DNA of 64,000 bases, from contig CAKZKR010000019.1 in assembly GCA_937124615.1 (NCBI GenBank), positions 1 through 64,000 of the forward strand, read 5' to 3'. Every line of letters starts with the position of its first letter. Position 1 is the stretch's first letter. Positions 9,177-17,757 of the stretch are shown here, piece after piece. The notes under the pieces were generated by a model. It was given only the letters and a program-made list of their open reading frames with translations. It was not told the DNA's origin and did no database searches. This stretch comes from an uncultured bacterium (GTDB taxonomy: Bacteria; Hydrogenedentota; Hydrogenedentia; Hydrogenedentales; Hydrogenedentaceae). Both the position numbers and the translations under genes were made by a program.

Positions 9177-10148
9177 ATGAGAGGAAGCTTATTTATAGTT
9201 TTTCTGTGTAGTGTATTTTGTATCGTTTTTGATAGTAATGCACAAACAAATAACGCTGTTTTGATTGTAACATTACATCCACAGGAGATAAATAATTTAG
9301 GAGCTTCATGGAGGCTTCTTGGTTTAGGGGAAGAGTGGTACCCATCAGGTAAAATGCTGGTTTTATCGCAGGGAATTTATACGATTGAATTTAAGGGAGG
9401 AATTAAGGGGTGGAAAACGCCTGTTAATACACAGGTAACACTTTCGCAGGGTGGAACAACGGAGTATGCAGGGATTTATGAAAGGTTGAAGGGGTCATTA
9501 AAAGTTTCAATTAGTCCTGCTGAAGTTGTAAATGAAGGTGCTCAATGGCGTAGGGTAGGACAGGAAACATGGCTGAATGATGGGGAAGAAGAGACGGATA
9601 TACCCGTTGATGAGTATGAAATTGAATTTAAAAAGGTACCAGGGTGGAATGTTCCTGAAAAGGTAGTAGTCGATTTACAAGAGGATGTTATGAATTTGGT
9701 TTCGGGAACCTATTCTCGGGAGCAGGGAAAATTAGTCGTAAATATTTTTCCGAAAGAGGCTGTAAAGGCAGGTGCTATGTGGAGGATAGAGGGGGAAACG
9801 GTGTATCGTGCAAGTGGGATTATTATTACAAAGGACATTGGATTATATTCTGTGGAGTTTAAGGAAATTCCAAATTGGACAAAGCCCGCAACAGTTCAAG
9901 TTCGAATAGTAGCAAATGAGAAGGTTTCCTTAGATGTGGAGTATGTGCCTGCTGGTTCTCAGGAAGGAATAATAGAAGGTGAAGGAGAGACGGAAGGAGA
10001 AAAGCCTTTCCCGTTTCCATGTGGGTGTGAAAGGAAGAATGGATGGATGGGTGTTAAACAATTGTTGGGAAATCTGTTTGTATTGTCTATGAGTTTTATC
10101 CTTTTAGGTTTATGGACAGGAATCTCGAGAAATAAAAAGAGTACTTAA
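9177..10148 (+). CDS. Secreted protein with three GAxWR beta repeats and a CGC-type C-terminal anchor
   Basis: Residues 1-22 form a signal peptide ending DSNAQ. Three repeats of about 78 residues follow (about 25-100, 104-180, 183-260). Each has GxLxVxIxPxE, GAxWR, a sGxxxxxxxGxYxVEFK strand and W-x-P-x-x-V. I do not recognise the family with certainty; PEGA-like carbohydrate-linked beta domains are the nearest type. The tail is a GEGETEGEK linker, a CGC at about 283-285, a hydrophobic helix (LFVLSMSFILLGLW) and basic residues. This tripartite tail resembles sorting signals processed at the cell envelope. AAGGAG lies 11 bases before the ATG, and a possible TAAAAT -10 element lies at 9057-9062. 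No sortase is encoded here. Confidence 0.75.
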   Translation: MRGSLFIVFLCSVFCIVFDSNAQTNNAVLIVTLHPQEINNLGASWRLLGLGEEWYPSGKMLVLSQGIYTIEFKGGIKGWKTPVNTQVTLSQGGTTEYAGIYERLKGSLKVSISPAEVVNEGAQWRRVGQETWLNDGEEETDIPVDEYEIEFKKVPGWNVPEKVVVDLQEDVMNLVSGTYSREQGKLVVNIFPKEAVKAGAMWRIEGETVYRASGIIITKDIGLYSVEFKEIPNWTKPATVQVRIVANEKVSLDVEYVPAGSQEGIIEGEGETEGEKPFPFPCGCERKNGWMGVKQLLGNLFVLSMSFILLGLWTGISRNKKST

Positions 10149-10164
10149 AAAGTTGAAATATTTC

Positions 10165-10193
10165 TTGACAAATTTGATAAAATTTGATAAACT
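10165..10193 (+). promoter_or_regulatory. Candidate promoter for the TIGR04073 gene
   Basis: A perfect TTGACA (10165-10170), a 17-base spacer and TAAACT (10188-10193) preceded by an extended -10 TGA. The spacer holds a direct repeat AATTTGATAA. It lies 50 bases before the start at 10243, which carries a GGAGATAG ribosome binding site. The three downstream genes probably form one transcript. Confidence 0.55.
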
Positions 10194-10242
10194 AAATGTT
10201 ATATAATTAAATAAGGAAATAAGATTTAATGGAGATAGGTAT

Positions 10243-10608
10243 ATGTATAAGAAAGTAATGTTGTTAATGCTTTTGTTTTCTTTATGTGTTCAACCTTTGC
10301 TTGTATTTGCTCAGGAATATAATCCGGATGAAGATCTCCCGAAACCGACGCGATTTGAAAAGTCGCTAACGAAATTGGGTAGAGGTTTGTCCAATATTAT
10401 GTTTGGTTGGGCGGAAATCCCGTTGACTTTTGATAGAAAATTGAAAGAAGGGAAACCTTTTGGTTATTTATTTGGTGTTGTACCTGTTTTAGGAACTGCT
10501 CGTGCTGTTATGAGGACAGGAACAGGGGTATTTGAGGCCGTTACTTTTCCTGTAACTGATAAAGAAGTGAATTTTCAACCTGTTTTAGAACCGGAATTTT
10601 TATTCTAA
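10243..10608 (+). CDS. TIGR04073-family exosortase-associated secreted protein
   Basis: A 121-residue protein with a 23-residue signal peptide ending VFAQ. The mature part has KLGRGLSNIMFGWAEIP (about 46-62), a GxVPVLGTARAVMRTGTGVFE segment (about 79-100) and PVLEPEF near the end. These match the TIGR04073 family, which co-occurs with exosortase-type protein sorting. The family's biochemical role is not known. Its presence next to a CGC-anchored protein (9177) is consistent with an exosortase-like system in this genome, though no exosortase is in the window. Confidence 0.75.
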   Translation: MYKKVMLLMLLFSLCVQPLLVFAQEYNPDEDLPKPTRFEKSLTKLGRGLSNIMFGWAEIPLTFDRKLKEGKPFGYLFGVVPVLGTARAVMRTGTGVFEAVTFPVTDKEVNFQPVLEPEFLF

Positions 10609-10611
10609 CGA

Positions 10612-10872
10612 ATGAACTGGAAAAGGCAGGGTTCTGCAATTTTACGGAAGGTCCAGCTTAATGATGGACGAAGCGGTGTTGTTGTTCTCATAGGGAAATA
10701 TGGTAAAGAACAGCACGCGGTTGTTGTTTTTCAGAAAGAAGGTGGAAAACGAGAAATAGTTCCTGTTGAAAAGTTGTTAGGCTTTTTAACTCCTGAGGAC
10801 CTAATAGACATTCTTTGTGTTCAGGAACGGGTATTTGGGGAGCACTGTATTGTTCCTCTTGAGATAAAATAA
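10612..10872 (+). CDS. Small uncharacterised protein, 86 residues
   Basis: The start lies 3 bases after the stop of the TIGR04073 gene with no clear ribosome binding site, so it is probably translationally coupled. The chain alternates hydrophobic and charged residues (GVVVLIGKYGKEQHAVVVF at about 22-40), suggesting a small beta fold. It ends in a short helix and strand. There is no signal peptide or membrane segment. I recognise no family. The coding assignment rests on position in a tight same-strand series and sensible composition. Confidence 0.6.
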   Translation: MNWKRQGSAILRKVQLNDGRSGVVVLIGKYGKEQHAVVVFQKEGGKREIVPVEKLLGFLTPEDLIDILCVQERVFGEHCIVPLEIK

Positions 10873-10889
10873 GAAAATTACAGTACATA

Positions 10890-11774
10890 ATGAATTGTTT
10901 TGTTATCATGAAAGACCTGACAAAATATACGATAGAAAGTTTGTTATCCGAAACGGTTACACTTCCCAGTCTTCCAGCATCTGTTCAAAATATTCTTATG
11001 CTTATTGGGAATCCCAATACGAAACTTTCAGATTTGTCGCATGCGATTTCTTTAGACCCTTCTATTTCATTTAAGTTATTGAGGTTGGTCAATTCTGCAT
11101 ATTATGGATTAGGGCAGAAAGTAACTTCCATAGAGCATGCGATTGTGTTGTTGGGAACAAAGGTGATTCGGAATCTGGTTATAACGGCTACGGTTTTTTC
11201 ACAAATAGGGCCAATGGCACAAGATTTAGTGAGACATAGTGTTGCTGTTGGAGTTGCAATGGATGCGGTTTCATCGATAGGTCCTTTAAAGGAGGTGTTA
11301 TCGGAGGGAGATACAGGATTTGTTTTCGGTTTGGTGCATGATATAGGGAAGATGCTTTTAATGGAATTTTTACCCAAGCATTGGGCGGGTGTTTGTCATT
11401 GTGCGAAGGAAGGAGGGTATGGTTCCTGGGTCGCTATAGAACAACAGATAATTGGAGTTGACCATGCACAAGTAGGTGGTCGTATAGGGGAGGAGTGGAA
11501 GTTGTCGGAGGATTTGTGTGTTGCTGTTAAATACCATCATGAACCATGGGATGTTGAGAATGAACAACAACGATTGATGAGTGCTTCTTTGTGTATAGCG
11601 GACTATATTGTTCGGGCATCAGGTCTTTCTGCTTATGAACAGGAATTACACCCATTAAGAGAAGATGTCTGGAGGAGTGCAGGCCTAAACAATAGACTGC
11701 TAACTGATATTATTCGTTTTTATTTTGATAAGCATATATATATAGAAGAATTTATGAAGTATACAGGTTCATGA
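10890..11774 (+). CDS. HDOD-domain signalling protein
   Basis: The 294-residue chain is almost entirely an HDOD domain. It starts LPSLPASVQNILMLIGNPNTKLSDLSHAISLDPSISFKLLRLVNSAYYGL, in the family's order (about residues 22-75), then VTSIEHAIVLLGTKVIRNLV. It retains HD-like pairs (GLVHDIGKMLL, VKYHHEPW) but is not a classic c-di-GMP phosphodiesterase. HDOD proteins usually act as regulatory scaffolds in stress or motility signalling. A second in-frame ATG at 10908 (MKDLTKY) is an equally plausible start. Neither has a strong ribosome binding site. It follows the small unknown gene by 17 bases. Confidence 0.88.
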   Translation: MNCFVIMKDLTKYTIESLLSETVTLPSLPASVQNILMLIGNPNTKLSDLSHAISLDPSISFKLLRLVNSAYYGLGQKVTSIEHAIVLLGTKVIRNLVITATVFSQIGPMAQDLVRHSVAVGVAMDAVSSIGPLKEVLSEGDTGFVFGLVHDIGKMLLMEFLPKHWAGVCHCAKEGGYGSWVAIEQQIIGVDHAQVGGRIGEEWKLSEDLCVAVKYHHEPWDVENEQQRLMSASLCIADYIVRASGLSAYEQELHPLREDVWRSAGLNNRLLTDIIRFYFDKHIYIEEFMKYTGS

Positions 11775-11811
11775 TTTGTTTTTTTACCTTTGATAATAAG
11801 GAAAGTTATGC

Positions 11812-13122
11812 ATGAGTAAACAAGAGCCCTTAGAACAGAAAAGATGGACAGAAGGTTTAACTGGTTATCACTATCTGGTTTTATGTATTGCAATTATGGG
11901 CTGGATGTTTGATACGATGGTCCAATGGTTATTTGTATTTGCAAAACAACCGGCAATGCGGACTTTGTTGCCCGGTATCCCAGAAAGTGATTTGAATGGG
12001 TATATCGGAATAGCCACTATGTGTATGATGTTGGGGTGGGCCACCGGAGGTTTATTCTTCGGGATGGTTGGGGACCGATTGGGGCGGACGAAAACGATGG
12101 TAATAACGATTTTAATGTATGCAGGTTTTACGGGATTGAGTGGTTTATCTCAAAATTGGTATCAATTTGCTGTTTTACGATTTCTGACAGGATTGGGGAT
12201 TGGAGGTGAATTTGCAGCAGGTGCGGCATTGATTGCTGAAACTTTCCCTGACCATGCAAGACCAACTGCGTTAGCACTTATGCAATCCATGTCTGCTATT
12301 GGTAATATTTTGTCCGGTGTAATTAATCTAACACTGACAAGTATGGTTTCTTCTGTAGACCTTGTCTGGCGTTATGTGTTTGCAGTGGGTATTTTGCCCG
12401 GGTTTTTAGTTTTTTTCATTTTGCTATATATCAAAGAACCTCAAGCATGGCATGATGCAAGGGAACGGGCAAAACAAGGTGTAGAAGGGTTGGGCTCTAT
12501 TAAAGAATTATTTGGAGACCCAAGGTGGAGAAGAAATACAATTGTGGGTATTACGTTAGCTGCAGTGGGAGTGATTGGTTTTTGGGGAATTAGTGTCTGG
12601 TCTGCGGAACTCCTCCGGGAAATTTTGAATCCTAAAAATCTTGTAGAATTAAAGAAATCTACGGAGATTAAAGTTAGTCTGGCTGTAATGGCACAAAATT
12701 TTGGTTGCTTTTTGGGTGCTTTATGTTATGGGGTTGTTGCGAAGCGTTCAGGGCGTAAGTTTGCTTTTGCTTTGGCTCTTTTAGGCTGTTTGATAGTGAT
12801 TCCTACAACTTTTCTTATTACAAATTCTTTTCCTGTTGCGGTTATTTTGTTTTTCTCAATGGGATTTATGCTATTGGCTATTTTCTCCGGCTATGCGGTA
12901 TATTTCCCGGAGTTATATCCTACTCGTTTGAGGGCTACAGGTGTGGGTTTTTGTTACAATGTAGCACGATATATTTCTGCTTTTGGACCGTATATTTTTG
13001 CAAATCTTGCACAGCGATTTGGTTTGCGGTATGCGGGGGTAATGATTTCTGTTGTGTTCATAATTGGGTTAGGTGTGCTTACCCTCGCACCTGAAACGAA
13101 GGGGAAACCTTTACCTGAATGA
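11812..13122 (+). CDS. Major facilitator superfamily transporter, sugar/metabolite:H+ symporter type
   Basis: A 436-residue protein with about 12 membrane helices. The loop 2-3 signature GDRLGRTKTMVI, the helix-4/5 LRFLTGLGIGGEFAAGAALIAETFP and the C-terminal LAPETKGKPLPE are characteristic of the sugar/aromatic-acid symporter branch of MFS. The central cytoplasmic loop (about 205-240) is charged and helical. Substrate is not readable; the sugar-rich context favours a sugar or organic acid. AAGGAAAG lies 7 bases before the ATG. It converges on the phosphatase gene with only 13 bases between. Confidence 0.88.
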   Translation: MSKQEPLEQKRWTEGLTGYHYLVLCIAIMGWMFDTMVQWLFVFAKQPAMRTLLPGIPESDLNGYIGIATMCMMLGWATGGLFFGMVGDRLGRTKTMVITILMYAGFTGLSGLSQNWYQFAVLRFLTGLGIGGEFAAGAALIAETFPDHARPTALALMQSMSAIGNILSGVINLTLTSMVSSVDLVWRYVFAVGILPGFLVFFILLYIKEPQAWHDARERAKQGVEGLGSIKELFGDPRWRRNTIVGITLAAVGVIGFWGISVWSAELLREILNPKNLVELKKSTEIKVSLAVMAQNFGCFLGALCYGVVAKRSGRKFAFALALLGCLIVIPTTFLITNSFPVAVILFFSMGFMLLAIFSGYAVYFPELYPTRLRATGVGFCYNVARYISAFGPYIFANLAQRFGLRYAGVMISVVFIIGLGVLTLAPETKGKPLPE

Positions 13123-13135
13123 GGTTCTGTTTGTT

Positions 13136-14383
13136 TTATTTGTTTGTTTTTCTTGGAAGGATGGTTACTTCATCAAAAAGGGTTCCGTTGTCATCGATTG
13201 CCTGTGCCTTGAGTTCGTTGGAATTTATCTCGATATACCAGAAGTGTCGCTTGCTATCGGCTTTTTCAAGGTAGCCTAAAGAAAAGTTTTCAATTGTTCG
13301 GGGATTTACTCCGAAACAACCGTCACCTAAATATATCGTTCCATTTTCGACTACTTGTCCATTGCGTAGAGGTTTTGTTCTTTTGAATGTGTGGTCGTGA
13401 TTTTCAAAGCATACATTTACTTTATATTCATCAAAGAGAGGAAGCCAGAGTTTTCTTTCTTCGACCGATACTCCTCCTTCAAAAGAACGATGGCTGGGAT
13501 ACAGAGGGACATGATATACAGGGATAATATAGGGTAGATTTTGTGAAGAATCTAATGTGGATTTTAACCATTCTACCTGTTCGGATACAGGGATGATATG
13601 ACTGGAGTCCAAAATGATAAGAGAAAGATAAGGACGGAAAATTTTCGAAAAGAAAGTATTTCCGCCCTGAGCAAAATATCCAAGATAGAAGGGGGAACGT
13701 TCTTCCTTTGGAAAAGATGCATCTTTTTTGTTAACTTCGTGGTTTCCGATTCCTGCGATAATGGGGATAAGGCAACCTTCATCCGTTATCATGTGCTTTT
13801 CCCAGTTGTTGAACCAGATATCCCATATCCAGTCGTTTTTGGGGTCGCCATTTGCATAGGCGATGTCTCCACCGATGACTAAAAATTGGGGATTTTTTTT
13901 ACCTGCGTATGAGAGTAATCGGGGCGCAGAAGGTTGTATTCCCATATCTCCCCCTATAACAAAACGTAGTGTAGAACCATCGTCAGGTATTGTGCGGAAT
14001 TTATATTCCTGAGAATATTTTCCTTTATTTGTTTTCAGAGTGAAAAAGTACAATGTGCCTGCACTCAAGTTGGTGAGTTCAAATGTATGAACATCTCTTT
14101 TGGGTTTTACCTCGGGTATTGTTCTTGATGTTCCTTTTATTTTATGGGGATATGATTGTGGATTTTTTTCACAACTTTTGGTGCCGTAAAGGACTTCAAC
14201 AGGGTAATCTTTACCGAGGGACTGGACATTAATTGTCATGGTAGTATGAGGGTCTCCCTGCCATGTTAAATATACATGGGTAGAATGGAAAAAACATCCA
14301 ACTAAGTAATAAGAAGAAAAGATCAGAAGGAGGAGTAATATTAAAGTGATAGAAAAAATTTTTTTGGTTAGGATTTGTTTCAT
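13136..14383 (-). CDS. Purple-acid-phosphatase-like metallophosphoesterase, probable lipoprotein
   Basis: A hydrophobic N-terminus ends LVGC at Cys30, a plausible lipobox. Residues 36-132 are a fibronectin-type N-domain. The catalytic domain has GGDMG (D146), GGDIAYANGD (D173, Y176), GNHE (N214, H215), PVYHVPLY (H291) and ENHDHTFKRT (H329, H331), which cover the metal ligands of purple acid phosphatases. The bridging pattern with Y176 is the one seen in that family. It probably hydrolyses phosphate esters outside the cytoplasm. TAGGAG precedes the ATG. Confidence 0.88.
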   Translation of the reverse strand: MKQILTKKIFSITLILLLLLIFSSYYLVGCFFHSTHVYLTWQGDPHTTMTINVQSLGKDYPVEVLYGTKSCEKNPQSYPHKIKGTSRTIPEVKPKRDVHTFELTNLSAGTLYFFTLKTNKGKYSQEYKFRTIPDDGSTLRFVIGGDMGIQPSAPRLLSYAGKKNPQFLVIGGDIAYANGDPKNDWIWDIWFNNWEKHMITDEGCLIPIIAGIGNHEVNKKDASFPKEERSPFYLGYFAQGGNTFFSKIFRPYLSLIILDSSHIIPVSEQVEWLKSTLDSSQNLPYIIPVYHVPLYPSHRSFEGGVSVEERKLWLPLFDEYKVNVCFENHDHTFKRTKPLRNGQVVENGTIYLGDGCFGVNPRTIENFSLGYLEKADSKRHFWYIEINSNELKAQAIDDNGTLFDEVTILPRKTNK

Positions 14384-14628
14384 TGTTAAACTCCTAATGT
14401 TGGAATTTGTGGTATTTTTAGTTGTATAACCTTGAAATTATCAATCTCCTTTTAATTATAAAGGTTATCCATTGATAATACTTGTAAGGTAATCTTTTAT
14501 AGTCCCTCCATTAGGAAGAAAGGATGAAGTAACCTAATTGGTAAACATCCGGCGAGGGGCAGGTTCTTGATTATTAGACACAAGGAGTTTGGACATGGTT
14601 GCAAAAAAGGGAATTCTTCTAAATAGTG

Positions 14629-16293
14629 TTATTGCTTGAGGTTATATGGAGGATGTGTTTTTAGTCGTTTGTCAATTATTGGTTTACCAATCGTGAAGTA
14701 ATATAGAGGGTTTATTGGAGTTTGATAGATATTTTTTTGTTTAGCAATTGTTATAATTTCGTCATCAAAGAAACAACCAATCCCTGTTCCTCTGAGATTG
14801 TAAATTTCTGCTTCGAGGTAGAGGAGTTGTCCAATAAACCCTGCTTCCCAATGGAGGGTAATGTAAGAGAAATCACTATTGGATTGCAATTCTTCTTTTA
14901 AATCTGTGAATATGCAGGCACATAGGACTCCATCGTGGGCTATTTCTTGATCACAACATAAGTATTTTGTTATTTTTCGCATGTTTCCATCAAGACATAG
15001 AAAAAAGGGGAGGTTATCTGGAGTTTCGATTTTGTTGAGTTTTTCAAAAAATGATGGAACCAACTTTTGGATGTGTTTTTGATTTTGAATGTATGTGTAA
15101 ATCCCCGGTTTTAGATTTTCTACATGATGAAGAAATAAAAGTAAAGATGTATGAGGTGCGGAGGGAATGATGTTTTTCAGGAAATTTATTGATAAGAAAT
15201 GGGTTCCCTTTAGTAAGTTAAAGAAAGGGTCCTTTTTTAAGGAAGTGTCTATATCAAATGCGTGGGCACTTCTTCTCTGTTGGAATAGTGTAAAAGCAGG
15301 TGGCGAAGGGGGAAGGTCTGATAAGTTTGAGGGATTTGTTAGTTTGTTTTTTGAGATACTGTCTAAGTCCAGTTTTTGTGAGAATAATCTTTCGGAACTG
15401 TTTATAAGGGCAGAGGATACTTCGTTTATAGCATTCCAGTCTATTGTATTGGGGCTTATTTTTTCTGGGGTACCATACCACTCATCAAATGTAATAGGCT
15501 CTTTTATTTCATATGAGGGGAATTGTTTTATTTTTTTGTTGTGAGGGGAAACCATGAGAAGGATTTGTGGAAATTCTTTTTCTACATGGTCATACTCAGA
15601 ACGGTTAAGTCCAAGTGATAGGGTTAAATGGGGGAGGGTAATTTTTACGCATCGAATATCCCATCCAAGGGATGCAGAGGAGAAGACAAGGCTTGCAATG
15701 GCATGACCTGTATCCAATAGACAATATCGAAAGGCCCGCTCACCATATTTCCATGCTTCTCTCCAGATAATTGAGGTGAGTGCTATAAAAAAGTGGGGGT
15801 ATTGGGCATAGGATTGGAGTCCCTGTTTATTCCAGTTTTTTGAGGTCATTATAGCTCTTTTTTCTAAGAGGTGTTCTTCAGGGTCGTAGTGGAAAAGAAT
15901 TGCATGATTGTTTTCCAATAATTGAGGGGGAGTAATAAGGTATCCCTCTGTTGGATGTAGATTTCCACTTGAGGGATTACACCTTACCGCCCAGCGAGCC
16001 CCTTGATACTCTTTCCATGCGGATATTCCAAGTGAGTAAAGGAAAAGTTGTGATAGGGTTTCTAAATGAATAGGATGAGGAATGATATGCTCCGGCTGGA
16101 AAAGTACTTCATGAAAAGGTGGCGATAAATTGGAGGAAGGAAAGGGAAACCGTGTCTGTTCTGTTCCTGTAAATTTTCGGAAGGGGTTGGGTTCATTGTC
16201 CCAGTCTAAATAACCTAATGAACGTGCGTAGCGATGGGGTCTATGTTTTGTTTGTTCATGGTAATTGTATATAATTTCTTTGTTTGACCTCAT
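14629..16293 (-). CDS. SagB-type dehydrogenase / double nitroreductase-fold protein
   Basis: The N-terminal HRPHRYARSLGYLDWDNEPNPFRKF is a hallmark of SagB/ThcOx-related proteins. The chain contains two nitroreductase-like halves: about 90-250 with an LHPTEGYL FMN-binding-type segment, and about 340-540 with QQRRSAHAFD and RGTGIGCFFDDE. In azole-modified peptide clusters SagB oxidises azolines with FMN. No YcaO cyclase or precursor peptide is present here, so a peptide-modifying role is not supported. I start at the ATG at 16293; a TTG 36 bases upstream is less likely. No clear ribosome binding site is visible. It is divergent from the GH30 gene. Confidence 0.8.
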   Translation of the reverse strand: MRSNKEIIYNYHEQTKHRPHRYARSLGYLDWDNEPNPFRKFTGTEQTRFPFPSSNLSPPFHEVLFQPEHIIPHPIHLETLSQLFLYSLGISAWKEYQGARWAVRCNPSSGNLHPTEGYLITPPQLLENNHAILFHYDPEEHLLEKRAIMTSKNWNKQGLQSYAQYPHFFIALTSIIWREAWKYGERAFRYCLLDTGHAIASLVFSSASLGWDIRCVKITLPHLTLSLGLNRSEYDHVEKEFPQILLMVSPHNKKIKQFPSYEIKEPITFDEWYGTPEKISPNTIDWNAINEVSSALINSSERLFSQKLDLDSISKNKLTNPSNLSDLPPSPPAFTLFQQRRSAHAFDIDTSLKKDPFFNLLKGTHFLSINFLKNIIPSAPHTSLLLFLHHVENLKPGIYTYIQNQKHIQKLVPSFFEKLNKIETPDNLPFFLCLDGNMRKITKYLCCDQEIAHDGVLCACIFTDLKEELQSNSDFSYITLHWEAGFIGQLLYLEAEIYNLRGTGIGCFFDDEIITIAKQKNIYQTPINPLYYFTIGKPIIDKRLKTHPPYNLKQ

Positions 16294-16365
16294 AATTTTA
16301 ATGTAAAAGTTATTTAAATTATATATCAAAAGTATATGATTTTATATTGGTAAAAAGGAAAATCC

Positions 16366-17748
16366 ATGAATAAAAATTCAATAGTTATTATTTTTATCTT
16401 ACCGTTATGTGTTCATGCATATACAGCGGAAAAGGAAATGATACAGGTATGGATAAGTTCTGAAGATGGCAAGTATGCCTTAACGGAAAAGGTTGTTTAT
16501 ACAGAGAAGCCGAGAAAGGTGAAAGATTTTTTTATTGAGGTAAAACCTGAGGAGAAGTATCAATCCATCCTGGGTATGGGTGGGTCGTTGGAACATGCAA
16601 CTTGTTCTAATTTAATGAAATTGTCGGAAGAGGAACGGGAAGAAGTAATTATGAAACTTGTTGACCCTGAGAAGGGAATTGGTATGAATTTAATGCGTTT
16701 GTGTATAGGGACATCGGATTTTGTAGGGGAACCGTATTATTCTTATAATGACTGTGCGGAGGGGGAAATAGATCCAGAACTCCGGCGATTTTCAATAGAG
16801 AAGGACCGGGCGTATGTAATACCGATTATAAAGATGGTGCAGAAAAAAAATCCGGAAGTGCTTTTTTTTGCTTCGTCTTGGAGTCCACCGGGATGGATGA
16901 AAGATACAAAGACAATGAATGGAGGGGTTTTGTTAAGGGAGTATTATCCTGTTTATGCTGAATATCTTAAGAAGTTTGTAGAATCGTATACGGCGGAAGG
17001 GATTCCGATTTATGCTATTACGGTTCAGAATGAACCACGAATGAATGATAAAAACTATCCTACCTGTGTTTGGACTGCAGAGGAACAGAGGGATTTTATT
17101 CGTGATTTTTTAGGACCCTGTTTTGAAAAGGCGGGATTTCGAACCCGGATATGGTGCTGGGACCATAACTGGAACTATTTAGACTTCCCGCGTGCCATTT
17201 TTACAGATGTGAATGCGTCTAAATATGTGGAAGGGACGGCTTTCCATTTATATGAAGGTCGGGTTGAGGCTCAAAGTGTGTTGCATGAAGAGTTTCCTGA
17301 CAAAGATATTTATTTTACAGAAGGTTCGACTTTTTTGTCCCGGGGGGCTGTAAAGATTATTGAAATATTTCGGAATTGGTCGCGATCGTATAATTTGTGG
17401 GTAATATGTCTGGATTGGCAAAGGAAACCGAATCGTGGCCCTCATCATGCCAGTCCTACTATGATTGTATTAAAAGAGGATAATACGGTTGAGTACCGGT
17501 TTGATTATTATATGTATGGACAATTCATGAAATTTGTTAAGCGGGGGGCATTTCGTATTTTTTCTACGCCTGGAGACCGTTATTTTAACAATGTTGCATT
17601 TCTAAATCCGGATGGAAATGTTGTTCTGGTTATAGCAAATGCGGAAAATAAAGAAAAAAAGGTTTCTATTTTTTGTGAAGGGAAATATTTTAATATGGAA
17701 ATTCCTTCGAAGGCCGTTACTACTTGTATGATAAAACGAAATAAATAA
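16366..17748 (+). CDS. Secreted glycoside hydrolase family 30
   Basis: A short signal peptide (1-18, ending VHAYT) is followed by a (beta/alpha)8 barrel of the GH30 type. GMGGSLEHATC (70-80) is the family's N-terminal turn and FFASSWSPPGWMKD (167-180) is strand 4. E223 in VQNEPRM is the acid/base and E319 in FTEGSTF is the nucleophile. The C-terminal beta-sandwich (about 395-460) is short. GH30 enzymes cut beta-glucosidic, beta-xylosidic or related links; the exact specificity is not evident. It is followed 9 bases later by the ankyrin gene, so the two are probably co-expressed. Confidence 0.9.
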   Translation: MNKNSIVIIFILPLCVHAYTAEKEMIQVWISSEDGKYALTEKVVYTEKPRKVKDFFIEVKPEEKYQSILGMGGSLEHATCSNLMKLSEEEREEVIMKLVDPEKGIGMNLMRLCIGTSDFVGEPYYSYNDCAEGEIDPELRRFSIEKDRAYVIPIIKMVQKKNPEVLFFASSWSPPGWMKDTKTMNGGVLLREYYPVYAEYLKKFVESYTAEGIPIYAITVQNEPRMNDKNYPTCVWTAEEQRDFIRDFLGPCFEKAGFRTRIWCWDHNWNYLDFPRAIFTDVNASKYVEGTAFHLYEGRVEAQSVLHEEFPDKDIYFTEGSTFLSRGAVKIIEIFRNWSRSYNLWVICLDWQRKPNRGPHHASPTMIVLKEDNTVEYRFDYYMYGQFMKFVKRGAFRIFSTPGDRYFNNVAFLNPDGNVVLVIANAENKEKKVSIFCEGKYFNMEIPSKAVTTCMIKRNK

Positions 17749-17757
17749 AGGAAGTAT

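Noticed and set aside
14595-14639. A 14-codon frame with AAGGAG in front of it (starts MVAKKGILL).
   Set aside because: Too short, overlaps the end of the opposite-strand nitroreductase gene, and nothing else supports it.
14629-16293. A peptide-natural-product (azole) cluster suggested by the SagB-type protein.
   Set aside because: No YcaO cyclase, precursor peptide or transporter typical of such clusters is near.
16294-16329. TTG start extending the nitroreductase gene.
   Set aside because: The extension is AT-rich, has no ribosome site and no family similarity; the ATG at 16293 matches the family's N-terminus.
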